From positions 62,001-126,000 of the forward strand of contig JAHJHI010000034.1 of the NCBI GenBank assembly GCA_018824085.1: 64,000 nt of DNA. The letters run 5' to 3'. Every line of letters starts with the position of its first letter. Within the stretch, counting starts at the first letter, position 1. The notes beneath the pieces are model-generated. The model ran no database searches and was not told where the DNA came from. It saw only the letters and a list, made by a program, of their open reading frames with translations. This DNA is from Gammaproteobacteria bacterium. GTDB lineage: Bacteria; Pseudomonadota; Gammaproteobacteria; Burkholderiales; Rhodocyclaceae. Shown here one piece after another: positions 52,263-61,814 of the stretch. The position numbers and the translations under genes were made by a program.

Positions 52263-52867
52263 GACGATGCTCCAGCGCGCGGGCGGAAGGTGATCCAGTC
52301 GATCAGGCAGTCGGCCTGCAGCGTGAGCGCCGGCGCATCGGCACGGGTGCTCGCGCGGCGCACGATCGAACATTCGCGCACGCGCGTCAGCGCCGGTGCG
52401 TTGTGGTCAAGGTCATGCAGCAGCGCCAGCGGATCGCCTTCGTGCAACAGCGGCAGCCGCACGTGCAGGGCGCTGCTCATCACGTCGAAGGCGCCCGCTT
52501 CGGCTGGTGCGAGCGAGGCGTCGAGCGGGCGCTGCGGCGAAAACTCGTAATCGAGTGCGGCGAGCCGGCGCTCTGCACGCACCTTGCCGATGAGTTCGAC
52601 CCAGGCGAGCCGTTGCTCGGCACCGATTGCGCCGCGCCGGGCCAGCTGACGGAAGCGGTCGATCTTCTGCGCGATCTCGGTCTCTTCGGCACGCGCGGAA
52701 GCGAGCAGGCGCTGCGCGTCATCGCGTGCGGCACGCGCCGTGCGGTGGTCGCGCCCGGCCTCGTCCGCGAAGCGCGCACTCGCCAGCAAGGCCAGCGCAC
52801 CGGCTGACGCCATGAACAGCGCGAGCACCATACTGGTCCGGACCTTCCGGAGGTCTTCGGCGCTCAT
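52259..52867 (-). CDS. mshJ: MshJ/PilO-like inner-membrane protein
   Basis: A 202-residue protein with one N-terminal membrane helix (about 13-31), a coiled-coil segment (about 35-75) and a ferredoxin-like periplasmic domain. This is the layout of PilO/MshJ alignment-complex proteins. Sequence conservation is low, so the call rests on topology and position between the MshI-like and MshK-like genes, with ATGA-type overlaps to both. Confidence 0.65.
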   Translation of the reverse strand: MSAEDLRKVRTSMVLALFMASAGALALLASARFADEAGRDHRTARAARDDAQRLLASARAEETEIAQKIDRFRQLARRGAIGAEQRLAWVELIGKVRAERRLAALDYEFSPQRPLDASLAPAEAGAFDVMSSALHVRLPLLHEGDPLALLHDLDHNAPALTRVRECSIVRRASTRADAPALTLQADCLIDWITFRPRAGASS

Positions 52868-54381
52868 TGCGGAAGCGCCCTGCTCAGGGCCAGCGAAAAC
52901 CGGGGGAGCGTGTCGGAGCCGAGCCGCTCGTCGCGCCCGCCACCACGCAGTACCTGCCCGGACGCGAGATCGAACGGCTGCTGTGTCACGCGCACCCGCA
53001 GGTTTGGCCGCGCCCGCAATTCGCTGGCCAGCGTGTCCATCAGTTCGATCGCACGTCGGGGCTCGTCGCGATACGCCATCGGCAGTTCGGCCAGCATCTC
53101 CAGTTCGGCGCTTGCGCTGTCGGCTACGGCCCCCGAGGCTGGCGGGACGATGCGCCACTCAAGCCGCTGCACCTGCACCTGCGGGAAGGACTCGAGCACG
53201 GCACCGAGGTCGCGCATCAGTTCGTCCGGCATTGCGCTGCGTCCTTCGATCTGCAGGCTGCGCTCATGCACGGCGCGCAGCGTGTCCAGCGGCACCGGCG
53301 TTGGCGGCAGGCGACGAATGATGTCGGCGCGCGTCCGTTCGGCGATGCTGGCGGCGCTGCGCATCTGCGCACTGTCCGTGCGCAGCGCCAGACTGTCGAG
53401 TGCACTCACGCCCGCCAGCATGACGCAGGTCGCCAGCACGGCGGCGCCGGCAAGACCCAGTGTCAGGCGTGCCTGCCAGATGCGGTAGAAACGGCGCTCG
53501 GCGGGCGGTGCGAACTGTTCGCGCGGCGGGCGCAGCATGAGCGACTGCACGAACAGCGTTTCGCAGCCCGGATCGGCCGGCGGCGGGCGCAGCCCGAGTT
53601 GTCCGGCAGCCTGATGCGTGTCGATCAGCTCGAACTGCAGCATGTCGGTGGCGCGGCAGGCCTGCGCGAAGGCGTCCATGCGCCCGGGCGACACCAGTAC
53701 CCGAACCTTCAGCGGCTCGTTGCGGGCGACGAGGCGCTGACCCAGCAGATAGGGGTGCAGACGCCGCGCTTCCTCGACGCAGGCGCGCGGGAGGTCGTTG
53801 CTGGACAGTGCGGTGAGTGGCGTCAGGCGGGAAAAACGCAGTTGCCCGCCGTCGAAGAAGCTTTGCCGCACGCCGGCCGAACTGATGCCGAGCAGCAGCG
53901 CCGAACCCTGTGCGAGGCGCAGGCGCTGCAGCAGTGGCGTGCTGGCAAGCGCGACGCTGTGGATGCCGCCGAGCGCCGCCTCGGCGGCGCGCAGCGCTGC
54001 CAGCCAGGGTTCCAGAAGTGCCGGCCGGGTGAGCGCGCAGAACAGCAGCTGTTCGTCGCGCCGGCCGCTGCTGGCGCGGCCGAGCGAGCGTGCGCAGTTC
54101 AGCGGCGTGCCGAAGAAGTGCTGCGCCAGCTTGCGTTTGATGAGTGCGGCGCGATCCCGTCCGCGTACGGCCGGCACCATTTCCGCGATGAAGGCTTCGT
54201 CTGCGAGGTCGCACAGCATGAGGAAGCGGCTGGTGCGATGCCGGTGCAGGAAGCCCGCGAACGCGGCGTGACCGTCGGCGTCGCAGCTGAAGCGCCCGCA
54301 TTCCGTGACTTCGCCGGCGCGCCAGCGGAAGGCGACCAGATGTGTCGCGTCGAGATAGAGCACGAGGCGCTGCGCCATCAT
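52864..54381 (-). CDS. mshI: MshI-like PilM/PilN fusion protein
   Basis: A 505-residue protein. The first 280 residues resemble the actin-like cytoplasmic PilM-type domain. A membrane helix (about 307-328) and a PilN-like periplasmic domain follow. It would link the cytoplasmic ATPase to the periplasmic alignment complex. Both ends overlap neighbouring pilus genes by four bases. Confidence 0.7.
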   Translation of the reverse strand: MMAQRLVLYLDATHLVAFRWRAGEVTECGRFSCDADGHAAFAGFLHRHRTSRFLMLCDLADEAFIAEMVPAVRGRDRAALIKRKLAQHFFGTPLNCARSLGRASSGRRDEQLLFCALTRPALLEPWLAALRAAEAALGGIHSVALASTPLLQRLRLAQGSALLLGISSAGVRQSFFDGGQLRFSRLTPLTALSSNDLPRACVEEARRLHPYLLGQRLVARNEPLKVRVLVSPGRMDAFAQACRATDMLQFELIDTHQAAGQLGLRPPPADPGCETLFVQSLMLRPPREQFAPPAERRFYRIWQARLTLGLAGAAVLATCVMLAGVSALDSLALRTDSAQMRSAASIAERTRADIIRRLPPTPVPLDTLRAVHERSLQIEGRSAMPDELMRDLGAVLESFPQVQVQRLEWRIVPPASGAVADSASAELEMLAELPMAYRDEPRRAIELMDTLASELRARPNLRVRVTQQPFDLASGQVLRGGGRDERLGSDTLPRFSLALSRALPQ

Positions 54382-55580
54382 GTCTTCAGCTTCGTGAGCA
54401 TGTCGTATACCGGCCCGAGCACGGCGAACGCGACGGCCATCAGCAGCAGGCCGAGCACCAGCGTCAGCGCCGGTTCCATTGCCGCCTGCGCGCGAGCGAT
54501 CGATTCGCGCACGTCGCGCGTGTAGAAGTAGGACACCTCGCGCAAGGCGCGATCCAGCGCGCCGGTGCTTTCGCCGACGCGCAGCATCCGCACGACCAGC
54601 GGCGGGAAGAGGCCGACCCCCTGAAAGGCTGCGGTGACGTTCTGACCCTGGCTGATGAGCTGGCCGGCGCGCGCGAGCGAATCGCGTACCGCCTCGTTGC
54701 CGACCACGTCTTCCGACGTGCGCACCGCGTCGATGATGGGGATGCCGGCGCCGTACATCATCGCGAACATGCTGGCGAAGCGCGACAGCACGACCTTGTG
54801 CAGGATGGGGCCGATCACCGGAATGGTCAGCTTGAACCGGTCAAAGCGCAGGCGGGCAGCCGGATGGTGGCGCAGCAGCGCCACCGCGCCGACGCCCGCC
54901 AGCAGCACCAGCACGACGAGCGCCGGCCACCAGTCCTGCAGGAATTCCGACGTCGCCATCAGCATGCGTGTCTGCAGCGGAAGTTCGAGCCCTGTATTGC
55001 GGAAGAAGCGCGCGAGATCGGGGACGACGACCAGCATCAGCACACCGATGACGAACAGCAGGAAGGTGCCGACGATGGCCGGGTAGGTGAGCAGGCGGCG
55101 CGTCTGCGACACCAGTTCATCTTCCCACTTGTAGGCGTCTATCTGCTCGCGCAGCACTTCGGCGAGATTGCCGGTCAGTTCGCCGGCGCGCACCAGCGCG
55201 CAGAACACCCGGCTGAATGCGGCCGGGTGCTCGCTCATGGCCTGCGACAGCGAACGCCCGCCTTCGATGCTCTCGACGAGAGAGGCGACGATCTCGCGCA
55301 TGCGCGGATGCGTCGTCGAGTCGCGCAGGTCTGTCAGCGCCTCGATCAGCGGCACGCCGGAGCGCACCAGCTGCTCCAGATGGAAGCTGAAATTGATCAG
55401 CTCCATGCGCGGCAGGCTGCGGCCGAACAGCGCGCGGGAGTGCTTCAGTTGCGAGCCGTTGATGAAGTCGAGCTGCATGCGCTTGAGGCGCAGTTCCAGG
55501 TCGACCATGTTGGCGGCATCCATGTGGCCGAACACCATGTGGCCCTGCGCGTTCATCGCCTTGTACGAAAACATCGCCAT
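54378..55580 (-). CDS. mshG: Type IV pilus/type II secretion inner-membrane platform protein
   Basis: A 400-residue PilC/GspF-family protein with two copies of the T2SSF domain and three main membrane helices (about 165-185, 215-235, 370-392). FHLEQLVRSGVPLIEAL and FASMFAMMYGAGIPIIDAV are the characteristic repeat starts. It forms the rotating platform driven by the ATPase. It lies two bases after mshE. Confidence 0.92.
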   Translation of the reverse strand: MAMFSYKAMNAQGHMVFGHMDAANMVDLELRLKRMQLDFINGSQLKHSRALFGRSLPRMELINFSFHLEQLVRSGVPLIEALTDLRDSTTHPRMREIVASLVESIEGGRSLSQAMSEHPAAFSRVFCALVRAGELTGNLAEVLREQIDAYKWEDELVSQTRRLLTYPAIVGTFLLFVIGVLMLVVVPDLARFFRNTGLELPLQTRMLMATSEFLQDWWPALVVLVLLAGVGAVALLRHHPAARLRFDRFKLTIPVIGPILHKVVLSRFASMFAMMYGAGIPIIDAVRTSEDVVGNEAVRDSLARAGQLISQGQNVTAAFQGVGLFPPLVVRMLRVGESTGALDRALREVSYFYTRDVRESIARAQAAMEPALTLVLGLLLMAVAFAVLGPVYDMLTKLKT

Positions 55581-55582
55581 GG

Positions 55583-57337
55583 CTAGCGTCCGAACCAGTC
55601 AGGTCCGTTCTGGCTCATGCGTTCGGTCAGGTCTACCACGCGCGCCAGTTCTTCCAGCGACGTCGAGCCGTCGATCACGCGCCGCAGACCGTCCTCGGCC
55701 AGGCTGCGGAAGCCCTTCGCGCGCGCCGCGTTGCGCAGTTCGCGGGCGGTGGCGCGGCGGGCGACGAGGTCGTCGAGGTCGGAATCCATGCGCAGCAGTT
55801 CCATCACCGCGAGCCGGCCGCGGAAGCCGGTGAAGTCGCAGGCCGGGCAGCCGACGGCGTCGTGGATGTCCGGCGCGACGCGATCGTCGCGCATGCCCAG
55901 CAGGTGCACCTCGTGCGGCTCGGCCGGACGGGCCCGCCGGCAATAGACGCACAGCCTGCGCAGCAGGCGCTGGGCGATGATGCCGATGATGTTGCCGGCC
56001 ATGATGTCCGGCAGGATGCCGATGTCGAGCAGCCGCGGAATGACGCCCAGCGCGGAATTGGTATGCAGTGTCGAATACACCTGATGGCCGGTCATCGCCG
56101 CACGGAAGGCCATCTCGGCGGTTTCGGCGTCGCGGATTTCGCCCACCAGAATGATGTCCGGATCCTGCCGCATCATCGAGCGCACGCCATTGGCGAAGTC
56201 CAGCTTCACCGCTTCGGCGACCGAAGTCTGGCGGATCATCGCCATCGGGTATTCGACCGGGTCCTCCAGCGTCATGATGTTCACGCCTTCGGCATTGATG
56301 TGGTTCAGCACCGAGTACAGCGTCGTCGTCTTGCCGCTGCCGGTGGGGCCGGTGGCGAGGATGATGCCTTCCGGGCGCGCGATCATCAGCTTGAGCTGGT
56401 CGAGCTGGGATTCGGCCAGGCCGAGGCCGTCGAGCGGCACGATGCCGCGTGCGCGGTCCAGGATGCGCAGCACGATGTTCTCGCCGTGCAGCGTCGGCTG
56501 TGACGACACCCGGAAGTCGACCGCGCGGCCGCTGATGGTGAGCGAGATGCGGCCGTCCTGCGGTGCGCGCATCTCCGCGATATTCATGCCGGCGATCACC
56601 TTGATGCGCACCGCCATCGCCGGCCAGTACGAGCGGTGCAGCGCCCGGATCTGGCGCAGCAGGCCGTCGACGCGGTAGCGGATGCGCAGGAAGCCGGCTT
56701 CCGGCTCGAAGTGGATGTCTGACGCTTCGCGCTTGACGGCGTCGGTGAGCAGCGCGTCGATGAGGCGCACGACCGGCTGGCTGTACTCGTCGGCCGACGC
56801 GGACAGCGCGTGGAAATCCACTTCGCCGGTTTCCAGTTCGGTGAGGATGCCCTCGATGGACAGTTCGTGGCCGTAGGACTGGTCGATCGCATGCGCGATC
56901 TCCGTTTCGCCGGCCAGCACCGTATCCAGTTCCATGCCGTCGGGCAGCACGGCGCGCACCTGGTCGAGCGCGACGATGTCATTCACGTCGGACACCGCCA
57001 GCGTGAGGCGCCGCGTCGCCGGCACGTAGAGCAGCGGCAGCAGGCGATGGCGCTTGGCCAGTGCCTGCGGCACCAGACGCAGCGCGTCGATGTCGATCAG
57101 CGCATGCGACAGGTCGACGGTGCGCTTGCCGAGTGTCTCGCCGAGCGCGTCGCGCAGGGCCGCTTCACTGACGAAGCCCAGCTGCACGAGCAGCCGCCCC
57201 ATCGGGATGTTCTGACGCTGCTGTTCCTGCAGCGCGATGCGCAGCTGGTCTTCGGACACCAAGCCCTGGGCCAGCAGCAGCTGGCCAAGCGGCCGGCGCA
57301 CCTGGCGCGCGGGGGCGTCCGGGTGATCAGCGGCCAT
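55583..57337 (-). CDS. mshE: Type IV pilus extension ATPase (MshE/PilB/GspE family)
   Basis: A 584-residue hexameric ATPase. Residues 12-60 contain two tandem LGxLL..G-type motifs of an MshEN domain, the known cyclic di-GMP module of MshE. An N1-like domain and the ATPase with GPTGSGKTT (about 331), Asp and His boxes follow. A tetracysteine zinc motif (CVYC ... CPAC) lies near 465-500. In both MshEN motifs a proline precedes the LG or MG, so ligand binding needs testing. It overlaps the TPR gene by 11 bp. Confidence 0.93.
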   Translation of the reverse strand: MAADHPDAPARQVRRPLGQLLLAQGLVSEDQLRIALQEQQRQNIPMGRLLVQLGFVSEAALRDALGETLGKRTVDLSHALIDIDALRLVPQALAKRHRLLPLLYVPATRRLTLAVSDVNDIVALDQVRAVLPDGMELDTVLAGETEIAHAIDQSYGHELSIEGILTELETGEVDFHALSASADEYSQPVVRLIDALLTDAVKREASDIHFEPEAGFLRIRYRVDGLLRQIRALHRSYWPAMAVRIKVIAGMNIAEMRAPQDGRISLTISGRAVDFRVSSQPTLHGENIVLRILDRARGIVPLDGLGLAESQLDQLKLMIARPEGIILATGPTGSGKTTTLYSVLNHINAEGVNIMTLEDPVEYPMAMIRQTSVAEAVKLDFANGVRSMMRQDPDIILVGEIRDAETAEMAFRAAMTGHQVYSTLHTNSALGVIPRLLDIGILPDIMAGNIIGIIAQRLLRRLCVYCRRARPAEPHEVHLLGMRDDRVAPDIHDAVGCPACDFTGFRGRLAVMELLRMDSDLDDLVARRATARELRNAARAKGFRSLAEDGLRRVIDGSTSLEELARVVDLTERMSQNGPDWFGR

Positions 57338-58604
57338 CGGCAGTCTCGAGTGCGGCGATGCGGGCGCTCACCTGCTGCGCATCGAAGGCCGCGACGTGCT
57401 GGTCGCCAAGTGCGAGCGCCTCGCGGTAGTAGCGCAGCGCGAGGCGCGGCTGGCGCAACTGGTCGAGGCTCACGGCGAGGTTGTACGCGTGGTCCGGCTG
57501 TTCGGGCGCGCGCGAGTAGGCGTTGAAGTAGGCCTGCTGCGCTTCGCGCCAGCGCGCCTGCGATGCGTACAGGTTGCCGAGCGCCAGCGCGACGGTGGCC
57601 GACTGCGGGCGGGCCGCTTCCAGGTCCAGCAGGCGGGCTTCCTGCGTCACCGGGTCGCTGCCCTCGTTGAGCGCGATGCGCGCGCCGGTGTCCGACGGGT
57701 CAACCTCGGCGATGCGCCGCATCAGTTCGCGCGCCATTGTGTCGTCACCGCGCAGCTGGGCCAGTGCGGCGAGGCCGTGCAGCGCGTCCGGATTGCGCGG
57801 GTCGGCGCGCAGGGCGCTTTCGTAGGCCAGGCGCGCGCGCCCGAATTCGCCGGCGTTGAAGGCGGCGTAGCCTTCCGCCACGCCCTGTGGAATGCGCGGC
57901 GGGTTGCGCGTGATGCGTATGGGTGACGCGGGCTGTGCGGATGGCGGAGGCACGGTCTGCGCCGGCGCGTCGGCCGAGCCCCGGAGCTGGCCCGACAGGT
58001 ATCGGCTGGATACGGCAACCGGCCCGTGCCCGGCATCCGGAGGCGCGCTTTCCGCGCGTCCGTCAGCGGTCGCCGGAACGGGCGAGGAGGGCTGTGTCGT
58101 CGCACCCGCATCTTCCGGCGCCGCCGTGGCGAGGACCGGTGCTGCAGTTGGCGCGGCGGCGGGCCTGGCGATGGATGCCGGGCCGGACGATGAGGCGCGC
58201 GGCGGTGGCGCAGCGCCCTGGTCCAGCGTCTGAATCTGCCAGAACACCCAGGCGCCGATGCCGAGCAGCAATAGCGTGGCGGCACCGATCAGCCAGCCGA
58301 GCGGCGATACGGACCGGGTTGCGGGGCGCTTTGCGTCGAACAGCAGGCGGGCGGCTTCGGCGCCGGATGCCGCTGTTGCGGGCTGCCGCGGTCGCGTGGG
58401 CTCCGGCACGTCGAGTCCGGCGAAGCGCGCAGCCTGTGCGATTTCATCGTCGATCAGTTCCAGTTCGTGTGCCGGCGTGATGCGAGGCGCCGGTGGCGGG
58501 GTAACCGGCGCGGCCTCCGCATCGGCGCCGGCCGCGTCTCCGTTGCCGTCGTCGCGCCGCTTGGCGGCTTCAGCCTTCTTCAGCGCCTCCAGCAGCAGGC
58601 TCAC
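57327..58604 (-). CDS. mshN: MshN-like TPR membrane protein
   Basis: A 425-residue protein beginning MSLLLEALKKAEAAK, the shared start of MshN/GspB-type proteins. One membrane helix (about 105-125), a Pro/Ala-rich periplasmic linker and four to six TPR repeats (about 230-415) follow. It probably supports secretin assembly or stability. It overlaps mshL by four bases and mshE by 11. Confidence 0.8.
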   Translation of the reverse strand: MSLLLEALKKAEAAKRRDDGNGDAAGADAEAAPVTPPPAPRITPAHELELIDDEIAQAARFAGLDVPEPTRPRQPATAASGAEAARLLFDAKRPATRSVSPLGWLIGAATLLLLGIGAWVFWQIQTLDQGAAPPPRASSSGPASIARPAAAPTAAPVLATAAPEDAGATTQPSSPVPATADGRAESAPPDAGHGPVAVSSRYLSGQLRGSADAPAQTVPPPSAQPASPIRITRNPPRIPQGVAEGYAAFNAGEFGRARLAYESALRADPRNPDALHGLAALAQLRGDDTMARELMRRIAEVDPSDTGARIALNEGSDPVTQEARLLDLEAARPQSATVALALGNLYASQARWREAQQAYFNAYSRAPEQPDHAYNLAVSLDQLRQPRLALRYYREALALGDQHVAAFDAQQVSARIAALETADGR

Positions 58605-60325
58605 CGGACCGGCTCCGCGGCGGCGCCGCCCGGCATCGCTGTCGGCAGCGGAAAGCTGGGTGTCAGGAAGTCGCGGCCGGGCAGCGCGTCGGCGAGCGGG
58701 CGGTAGTCGCCGTCAAGGCTGGCGTCGTCCACCACCACCGGGCGGATCAGCACCACCAGTTCTGTCTTGCGGGACGTTTCATTGCGCGCCGAGAACAGTG
58801 CGCCGATGAACGGAATGCTCGACACCCCCGGAATGCTGTCGCGCGTGTAATTCAGTTCGTCCTGCATCAGGCCGCCGAGCACGGCCGTTTCGCCGCTGGC
58901 CACACGCATGACGGATTCAAGCTCGCGCGTCTGGATGACGGGCACCAGATTCGGTGCGCTCAGGTCGGGCGTGGGGTCCTGCGCGTCCCCGACCTTGCGC
59001 GAGATGGTCGGGCGCACATTGAGCAGCACGTAGCCGTCGCCGCTGATCTGCGGCGTGACCGCCATGACCAGCCCGACCGACACCGAGCGGGGCGTCGCGG
59101 TGAAGCTGCGCACCGCCTGGGTATTGGTGTTGGCGACGACGTCCGCCTTGATTTCGAAATAGACGATGTTGTTGACCACCTTGAGCAGCGCGGTCTGGTT
59201 GTTCAGCACCGACAGCTTGGGGCTGGACAGTACCTTCACGTCACCGTAGGCCTCCAGCAGCTTGATGCTGTCGACAAGCTCCCGGCCGCGACCCAGGCCG
59301 ATGGCGAACGGAGGGTTGGTGGTCACGTCGGGCGAACTGGTGTTCAGCGACAGCGTTGCGCCGCCACGCTTTCCGCCGCGGGCGAAGGCGGTCCAGTCTA
59401 TGCCCTGCTGGTAGTTGTCGGTCAGCTGCACTTCGGCGATGGTCGCTTCGATCAGCACCTGGCGGCGCGCGATGCGGGTGACCTGGCTGATGAACTCCTG
59501 CACCTTTTCATGCTGGCGCGACGTGGCGCGCACGTTGATGACGCCGGTTTCCGGGTTGAGGATGACCGCAGCCGCCTCGCGGAAGGTGACGCGATGTTCC
59601 GGACGCGCCGGTGCGCCATCCGCCGGCTCTCCCGCCGCGGGCGCATCGCTGGCGGTGTCCGGCAACAGCTTGTCGGTCTCGTGGAGCAGGTCGCGGATGT
59701 TGCGCTCCAGCGATTCCCAGAAGCGGTTCTTTGCGACGTTCTCGATACGCGTGCTGGAGCTGTTGCCGCTTCCGCTGGTGGATGACGTGCTGCTGCTGCC
59801 GGTCACGGCCGCCGAACTGGTCGAGGCGATCTGCGTGTTGATGGACACTGCGCCGGTCACGTCGCGCGACATGTTCACGTAATCGACGCGGTAGCTGCGC
59901 AGGAAGGGCGCGTCGGGCATCACGACGAGCTTGTTGCCGTCCAGTTCGAAGCGCATGTCGACCAGGCTGGATATGCGCGTGAGCAACTGCGGCAGCGTCT
60001 GGTCGATCGCGTTGAGCGTGACCGAGCCTTCGATGCCGGGATGGATGTCGACGTTGACCTGCGCGTCGCGTGCGAGTGCGAACAGCAGCTCGCGGACCGG
60101 CACCTGATTGACGACGACGCTGTAGGTTTCCGCCTTGTGCCGTGCCTGCGGTGGCGGCGGTGCGATGGTGCGGGTGACCGGCGGCGGAATGTCGCCACGC
60201 GGCCTGCTGGCTTCGGGAGTGGCCAGTACGTGGGCCTTTGACAGCGCCTGCGGCGGGTGCGAGGCACAGCCGGCGAGCGCAGCGGTCAAGGCGCAGAACA
60301 GTGCGGGGCGCATCAATGCTGTCAT
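58601..60325 (-). CDS. mshL: MSHA-type outer-membrane secretin
   Basis: A 574-residue secretin lipoprotein. The lipobox LAGC makes Cys at residue 19 the lipid anchor. A short secretin/TonB N-terminal domain (about 75-145), a Ser/Thr-rich insertion (about 175-195) and the secretin barrel with the VLGGLMQDE and VPxL-type C-terminal motifs follow. It forms the pilus exit pore. ATG 60325 is chosen as it begins the signal peptide. Confidence 0.9.
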   Translation of the reverse strand: MTALMRPALFCALTAALAGCASHPPQALSKAHVLATPEASRPRGDIPPPVTRTIAPPPPQARHKAETYSVVVNQVPVRELLFALARDAQVNVDIHPGIEGSVTLNAIDQTLPQLLTRISSLVDMRFELDGNKLVVMPDAPFLRSYRVDYVNMSRDVTGAVSINTQIASTSSAAVTGSSSTSSTSGSGNSSSTRIENVAKNRFWESLERNIRDLLHETDKLLPDTASDAPAAGEPADGAPARPEHRVTFREAAAVILNPETGVINVRATSRQHEKVQEFISQVTRIARRQVLIEATIAEVQLTDNYQQGIDWTAFARGGKRGGATLSLNTSSPDVTTNPPFAIGLGRGRELVDSIKLLEAYGDVKVLSSPKLSVLNNQTALLKVVNNIVYFEIKADVVANTNTQAVRSFTATPRSVSVGLVMAVTPQISGDGYVLLNVRPTISRKVGDAQDPTPDLSAPNLVPVIQTRELESVMRVASGETAVLGGLMQDELNYTRDSIPGVSSIPFIGALFSARNETSRKTELVVLIRPVVVDDASLDGDYRPLADALPGRDFLTPSFPLPTAMPGGAAAEPVR

Positions 60326-60427
60326 GGGCACCTGGGCGGACGGAGTGTCGGAATGGATGGTACGCGCAATCCCTGCTGGCACAAGATGATGCGCAGTCCG
60401 GCATGCATCGTCAATGCCAATGTACTT

Positions 60428-61813
60428 TCATGGCTGGCGCAGGCTGCGCACCTGCCGCGCGATCGGTCGTGACCGGGTGATCCAGTCCGGCAGCGCGGCG
60501 AGCGCCTGCAGGGCGCTGCGCTGATCGGCGAAGTCGCCGTAGATGACGGCGAGCTGCGCGTCCGCCGGGTCGTCCGTGCGGTAGGTGCGCAGCCATTGCG
60601 GATCGAGCGAGCGCCGGGCGCGGCGCAGATAGGTGAGCACGTTGTCGCTCTGCGCGGCCGGCACCGACATGAGCTGGATGAACCAGCGTTCGCCGGGTGC
60701 GCTGCGGGTCCATTCCCGACTTGTCGCGAGCAGCCGCTGCAGCGGGTCGGCGTCGTCGTCCGCCGCAGACGCGGGCATCGCAAGTGACGGTGGTGCGTTG
60801 GCAGCGGCGGGCGCTGGATCGGCAGGCGCCTGCATGGCGGGTGTGCCGGCCAGCGCCTCAGCGGTGGCCGGTGCCGCGTCGACGGCTGCGGCCGGGGCGG
60901 AACTGAAGCGGCCGAGCAGGAAGCCCGCACCCAGCAGCAGCGCGACCAGCAGTGCGCCGACTGCGATGCGCGCGGGCCGTCCGGCGGCGGGGCGCCGGGC
61001 ACGCATCTGCGTGTCGGCCGCGGCTCGCGCGGCGTCGGCGGCCGTGACAGCGTGCGCGCCGCGCGCGAAGGCTGACAGCAGCGCCTTGTCCGCGAGCACA
61101 TTGACGCGCCGGGTCAGCCCGCCGGCGTCGCGTGCGATGCGTGCGCTGGCAGCGGCTTCGAATACCGGCGGGCCGCGGTAGCCGGCGGCACGCATGCGGA
61201 AATCCATATAGGTCACGACTTCGGCGGGCTGCATCGGGTCCAGCCGGAAGTGCTGCGTGATGCGGTCCTTGAGCTGGCGCATGTCCGGGCGGGCAAGCAG
61301 GTCGTCCAGCTCGGGCTGGCCGAACAGGACGATCTTGATCAGCTTGTGGCGCTCGGATTCGAGGTTGGACAGCAGGCGGATCTGTTCCAGCGTTTCGGCC
61401 GGCATCGCGTGCGCCTCGTCGATCAGCAGCGCGACCTGGCGGCCGGCCGCGAATTCGGCGACCAGGGCTTCCTGGACGGTGCGCAGCAGGCGATGGGCGC
61501 CCGCGTCGGTGCCATCTGTCCGCGGGCATTGAAGTTCGTCCGCCAGCACGGCCAGCAACTCGCCGCGATTCATCAGCGGGTCGGCCAGATAGATCGCCCG
61601 CAGGTGACCGGGCAGGCGCTCCGTCAGCACGCGCGCCAGCATGGTCTTGCCGGTGCCGACCTCGCCGCTGATCTTGATCAGGCCTTCTTCGTGGCTCAGC
61701 GCATGGACGAGCGCCTCGAGCAGTGCGCTGCGGTTGGCGCCGCCGAAGAAGAAATCGGCGTGCGGCGTGATACGGAACGGTGTTTCGCGCAGCCCGAAAT
61801 GTTCGAGATACAT
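60428..61813 (-). CDS. mshM: MshM/ExeA-like AAA ATPase with SPOR-like C-terminus
   Basis: A 461-residue protein. An AAA ATPase (MYLEHFGLRETPF start; GEVGTGKT Walker A near 50; LLIDEAHAM Walker B near 130) is followed by a membrane helix (about 282-300), an Ala/Pro linker and a C-terminal SPOR-like domain (about 375-455). ExeA/GspA proteins bind peptidoglycan to insert the secretin, and the SPOR-like part could do so here. The ATG at 61813 starts one base after the regulator stop. Confidence 0.85.
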   Translation of the reverse strand: MYLEHFGLRETPFRITPHADFFFGGANRSALLEALVHALSHEEGLIKISGEVGTGKTMLARVLTERLPGHLRAIYLADPLMNRGELLAVLADELQCPRTDGTDAGAHRLLRTVQEALVAEFAAGRQVALLIDEAHAMPAETLEQIRLLSNLESERHKLIKIVLFGQPELDDLLARPDMRQLKDRITQHFRLDPMQPAEVVTYMDFRMRAAGYRGPPVFEAAASARIARDAGGLTRRVNVLADKALLSAFARGAHAVTAADAARAAADTQMRARRPAAGRPARIAVGALLVALLLGAGFLLGRFSSAPAAAVDAAPATAEALAGTPAMQAPADPAPAAANAPPSLAMPASAADDDADPLQRLLATSREWTRSAPGERWFIQLMSVPAAQSDNVLTYLRRARRSLDPQWLRTYRTDDPADAQLAVIYGDFADQRSALQALAALPDWITRSRPIARQVRSLRQP

Positions 61814-61814
61814 G

